Part shown: positions 61,005 through 64,000 of the stretch, piece by piece
How the letters are laid out: every line of letters starts with the position of its first letter
Numbering within the stretch: the stretch's first letter is position 1
Notes under the pieces: generated by a model
The model's database searches: none
The model's input: only the letters and a program-made list of their open reading frames with translations
Told to the model about the DNA's origin: nothing
Position numbers and translations under genes: made by a program
DNA from: JAAELZ01 sp965209105
GTDB taxonomy: Bacteria > Pseudomonadota > Gammaproteobacteria > Arenicellales > Poriferihabitantaceae
Assembly (NCBI GenBank): GCA_965209105.1
Contig: CBDBQB010000006.1
Span: 1-64,000 of the forward strand
Direction: 5' to 3'
DNA: 64,000 nt

Positions 61005-63959
61005 TTATTTTCTTTTTAGTTCAACGCGACGGTTAATATAGCGCTGCGCAACTGACTCGTTCTTGCTAATGGGCTGGCTTTCACCGTAACCCTTTGCGTC
61101 TAGCATGGCGCTGTCGATGCCATGATCAATCAAGAAAGATTTAACCGTTTCCGCGCGCTGCTTGGATAAGGCAAGATTGTAATCATCATCTCCGAGGTTG
61201 TCAGTATGACCCGCGACTTCGAGTTCGATGTCAGAGTGATGAACCAGTCGACGAGCAAGTTCGCTAAGCAAGGTGATCGAGTGATCCGTCAACTCATAAG
61301 CATTGGTTTTAAATCTCACCCCTTTGAGGACAATATTTTTTGACGGATCGCAACCCAGATCATCGCTGTTCGATCCCGATTTTGAATTTGGGCAAATATC
61401 AAAACTGTCTGCAACGCCATCTTGGTCGGTATCGGGCGGTAGATCGCAACCATCTTCGCCGAGTTCTGCACCTTTCGCCGATTCAGGGCAGGCATCCCTA
61501 GAGTCGATGAGGCCATCACCGTCTGTGTCAACTTCGCAGCCCTTGGCGTCCACCACCACAAACTTTGCAGAGACACACTGATCGAGCGAATCGACTAGCC
61601 CATCTGCATCCGAATCGGCTTCACAGCCCCTCGTGTTTACGGCGGTATTATTTGGGGAGTCGACGCATTGATCATGTGAATCCACGATGCCATCGCCATC
61701 GGAATCTAGCTCACAACCCGTATTGCTAACGCTGACGTTGGCAGCCGTATTCGCGCACTGGTCAGCCGAATCTGTAACGCCATCATTGTCAGTGTCGACT
61801 TCGCAGCCGGTGATGGTCACTCGAGCGCCTGCTGGAGTATCGGTACATTGATCGGCGGCGTCTAAAACGCCATCTTGGTCAGAATCAAGCGCGCAACCCA
61901 TCTCGTTTACGGCCGTGCCAGTCGGCGTGTGTGGGCATTGATCCGCAGCATCGCTGATACCGTCGCCGTCGTTATCGTCGATACAACCCGAGCTATTAAC
62001 CGCTGTGCCCGGTGCGGTATCGGCGCATTGATCGGCTGAATCAGGTATGCCATCGTTGTCCGCATCAGGATCACACCCCCTGTCATTTACAGCTGCACCG
62101 GCAACCGTTTCGAGACACTGATCATTTGAATCTGCCACGCCGTCTGCGTCAGAATCGACCTCGCAGCCGGTCAATTCAATTTTAGCGCCTACCACGGTTG
62201 AGGGGCATTGATCTTGAGAGTCGGCGACACCATCGCCATCACCATCATTTTCACAGCCTTTAGCCGTCACCAACGCGCCGACCGGCGTTGCGGGGCATCG
62301 ATCATCTGCGTCAGAAATACCATCTTTGTCAGCATCCAGTTCACACCCGTTCGCATTGACAGTGCGACCGTTGGGTGTGTCCACGCACTGATCGGATTGA
62401 TCTGCCACACCATCTTGATCATGGTCTAGGGCACAACCTTTTGGGTCTACGGGAATGTCCTTGGCTGTGTTGGCGCAGTGATCGCCACTGTCTACCACGC
62501 CATCTTGATCCGCGTCGTGCTCACAGCCATCTTTTGTTACGATTGTGCCTGCCGCTGAATTTTTGCACTGATCATTTGAGTCGGTGACGCCATCATCATC
62601 GCTGTCTATTTCACAGCCGTGTTCAGTAACTGTTACCCCTACTGGCGACTCAGCGCATTGATCCGCGCCATCTGCGATACCATCTTGATCCGTATCAAGT
62701 TCACAGCCTGTGTTTGAGACGACAGTTTGTGCGGGCGTGGCGGGGCATTGGTCTTTGGAGTCGGCTACGCCGTCAGTGTCAGAATCCAACTCGCACCCGG
62801 TTGCGTTGACACGGGCGTTTTCAGCGGTATTTTGGCAGCTGTCTAAGGAGTTGGTAACACCATCGTGATCATTATCTAACTCGCAACCGCTTTGATCTAT
62901 TTCCGCTCCCGTTGGGGTGCTTGGGCACTGATCCACAGAATCGGCCACGCCGTCTGCATCGGTATCAGCCTCGCAGCCGTCTAGCCTAACGCGCGCGCCG
63001 CTGGACGTTTCAGCACATTGGTCAAGCGAATTAACAACACCGTCATGATCGTCGTCGGATTCGCAGCCATTAACGCCCACTTCCTTAGCGTCGGGTGTCG
63101 AGGGGCATAAATCCAAGGAATTCGTAACGCCGTCTTGATCGCTGTCCAGCTCGCAACCGATATGATTCACGCGGACACCTTGCGGTGTTTCCAAGCACTG
63201 ATCTTGCGAGTCGACCACAGAATCTTGATCTGAATCGAGCTCGCAGCCCTCGCTATCAACAATAAAATCAGGATGAGTGGTCGGGCAGCGATCTAAGGAA
63301 TTAACAATTCCATCGTTATCGCTATCGGCTTCGCAGCCATTTTGGGCAATTTTAATGCCTTGCTGAGAAGTGGGGCATTGGTCCTTTGAATCAACGATAC
63401 CGTCTTGATCAGAATCAAGCTCGCAGCCATAGCTGTCGACGGCCGCGTCTGCGGATGACTCAGGGCACTCATCTAACTGATCAGTGATGCCATCACTGTC
63501 TTCGTCATAGACGGGCGCAGGCTGGGTATCGGTTGGGCATTCTGGCTTCGCATTTAAATTTTCAGGCGCTTGCTCTAAAAACTGATTAAAGTCGGGTGCG
63601 ATTTGCTCGATAGGGGAAGGGCGCCAATCTGGATACCAATAGCGATTATTATAGTTGCGCTGATAGCGGTCATAATTTTGTTGAAATTGACGCTCGAAAT
63701 TTCTAGGTTGAAAAGTATTTCGAGAAGCATCATTGTCTATTGCACGTTGATTTCGCCGTTGTGCCTCGTATCGACGCTGCCAGTAGCGCCTTTCATCGTC
63801 ATACCATTGGTTTGCATTACGCTGTGCCGGCTCATGCATGTCCTGTGTGTTTTGCTGCATTTGTTGCTGATAGCTGCCGTTATTTTGGGCAAAAACTGCG
63901 GGGCTAAACAGTGTTGAAACACCAAGCAATAAAAGCAATTGTATCTTTCGCGTATACAT
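61005..63959 (-). CDS. OmpA-family protein with 24 thrombospondin type 3 repeats
   Basis: This 984-aa outer-membrane or surface protein has a signal peptide (residues 1-24, VFAQ) and a Gln/Asn/Arg/Tyr-rich stretch to about residue 150. Then come 24 repeats of about 30 residues (152-872) with pattern D-x-D-x-DG-x-x-D-x-x-D-x-C-x(15)-GC-x-x. Each repeat has a calcium-binding Asp array and a pair of cysteines. The C-terminal OmpA domain (876-984) has AGHTDNLGDDDYN and NLALSKQRAETV, which bind peptidoglycan. Such proteins usually have about four to ten repeats. The start is 41 nt from the window edge, so its promoter is mostly outside. Confidence 0.95.
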   Translation of the reverse strand: MYTRKIQLLLLLGVSTLFSPAVFAQNNGSYQQQMQQNTQDMHEPAQRNANQWYDDERRYWQRRYEAQRRNQRAIDNDASRNTFQPRNFERQFQQNYDRYQRNYNNRYWYPDWRPSPIEQIAPDFNQFLEQAPENLNAKPECPTDTQPAPVYDEDSDGITDQLDECPESSADAAVDSYGCELDSDQDGIVDSKDQCPTSQQGIKIAQNGCEADSDNDGIVNSLDRCPTTHPDFIVDSEGCELDSDQDSVVDSQDQCLETPQGVRVNHIGCELDSDQDGVTNSLDLCPSTPDAKEVGVNGCESDDDHDGVVNSLDQCAETSSGARVRLDGCEADTDADGVADSVDQCPSTPTGAEIDQSGCELDNDHDGVTNSLDSCQNTAENARVNATGCELDSDTDGVADSKDQCPATPAQTVVSNTGCELDTDQDGIADGADQCAESPVGVTVTEHGCEIDSDDDGVTDSNDQCKNSAAGTIVTKDGCEHDADQDGVVDSGDHCANTAKDIPVDPKGCALDHDQDGVADQSDQCVDTPNGRTVNANGCELDADKDGISDADDRCPATPVGALVTAKGCENDGDGDGVADSQDQCPSTVVGAKIELTGCEVDSDADGVADSNDQCLETVAGAAVNDRGCDPDADNDGIPDSADQCADTAPGTAVNSSGCIDDNDGDGISDAADQCPHTPTGTAVNEMGCALDSDQDGVLDAADQCTDTPAGARVTITGCEVDTDNDGVTDSADQCANTAANVSVSNTGCELDSDGDGIVDSHDQCVDSPNNTAVNTRGCEADSDADGLVDSLDQCVSAKFVVVDAKGCEVDTDGDGLIDSRDACPESAKGAELGEDGCDLPPDTDQDGVADSFDICPNSKSGSNSDDLGCDPSKNIVLKGVRFKTNAYELTDHSITLLSELARRLVHHSDIELEVAGHTDNLGDDDYNLALSKQRAETVKSFLIDHGIDSAMLDAKGYGESQPISKNESVAQRYINRRVELKRK
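61344..63506 (-). repeat. Array of 24 coding repeats of about 90 nt
   Basis: The TSP3-repeat coding region shows a 90-nt periodicity at the DNA level (repeated GCATTGATC and GAATC words about 90 nt apart on the plus strand). Copies are well diverged at silent sites, which argues for age rather than recent expansion, and one unit is 29 residues long. Confidence 0.9.
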
Positions 63960-64000
63960 TAGGTTCCGTTTTACAATTAGATTTCGATCAAATAAGGATT

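Noticed and set aside
61344..63506. Regular 90-nt repeats resembling an array such as CRISPR
   Set aside because: They are in frame, encode TSP3 protein repeats in an intact gene, vary throughout, and have no repeat/spacer structure.

Overview
The window reads as chromosomal DNA of a free-living, aerobic gammaproteobacterium of the Pseudomonadales/Cellvibrionales type. Three things suggest this: nadB beside rpoE-rseA-rseB, leuC-leuD followed by fimV, and the lolA-rarA-crcB-serS order. All are familiar from Pseudomonas and its marine relatives. I see no rRNA, no tRNA, no CRISPR array and no intact transposase gene.

Layout: 1-5760 holds a Sel1-repeat protein, a tail-specific protease (prc) and the start of the succinate dehydrogenase operon. 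This stretch carries at least 13 single-base frameshifts, whereas I see none in the main genes of the remaining 58 kb, so it looks like a low-quality contig end. 5762-6816 completes sdhB and sdhE. 6941-12905 is a vitamin B12 uptake and activation locus: an ABC permease and ATPase, a cobalamin riboswitch, a BtuB-like receptor, a BtuF-like binding protein and CobO. A 268-bp palindromic element sits between btuB and btuF. 12974-19207 carries nadB, the sigma-E system and leuCD.

19393-34620 is the most interesting region. A FimV-type polar hub protein is followed, on the opposite strand, by a PilJ/ChpA-like chemosensory operon (receiver, CheW-like, methyl-accepting protein, CheA hybrid, second receiver). 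Downstream of that is a six-gene set of unrecognised proteins that includes one clear and one probable Roadblock/LC7 domain protein. The methyl-accepting protein has a long acidic cytoplasmic N-terminus with five clear and one degenerate copies of a 12-residue motif (consensus DYMALEIAEQLS), spaced 40-47 residues apart. One copy of the same motif occurs in FimV. Just upstream are three tandem tiny paralogous genes sharing an M-x-MQSGF-x-M start; one is too short for ordinary ORF thresholds. Together this suggests a polar FimV-linked Chp/Roadblock system, probably controlling surface motility or pili.

35138-42578 has a membrane cytochrome b fused to an ethylbenzene-dehydrogenase-type heme domain with its own 2Fe-2S reductase, then trpBA, then a MerA-like flavoprotein with a TVP38 membrane protein. 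42716-49557 is largely housekeeping (rlmE, ftsH, glmM) plus a TrpD-like transferase paired with a GshB-like ligase. 49681-52200 contains a small foreign-looking cassette bounded by 19-bp inverted repeats, and a carbonic anhydrase. 52271-60970 is metabolic and housekeeping (aminotransferase, TatD, orphan GspC, PfkA, LolA, RarA, CrcB, SerS, SDR). The window ends with a 984-residue OmpA-family protein carrying 24 calcium-binding thrombospondin type 3 repeats.
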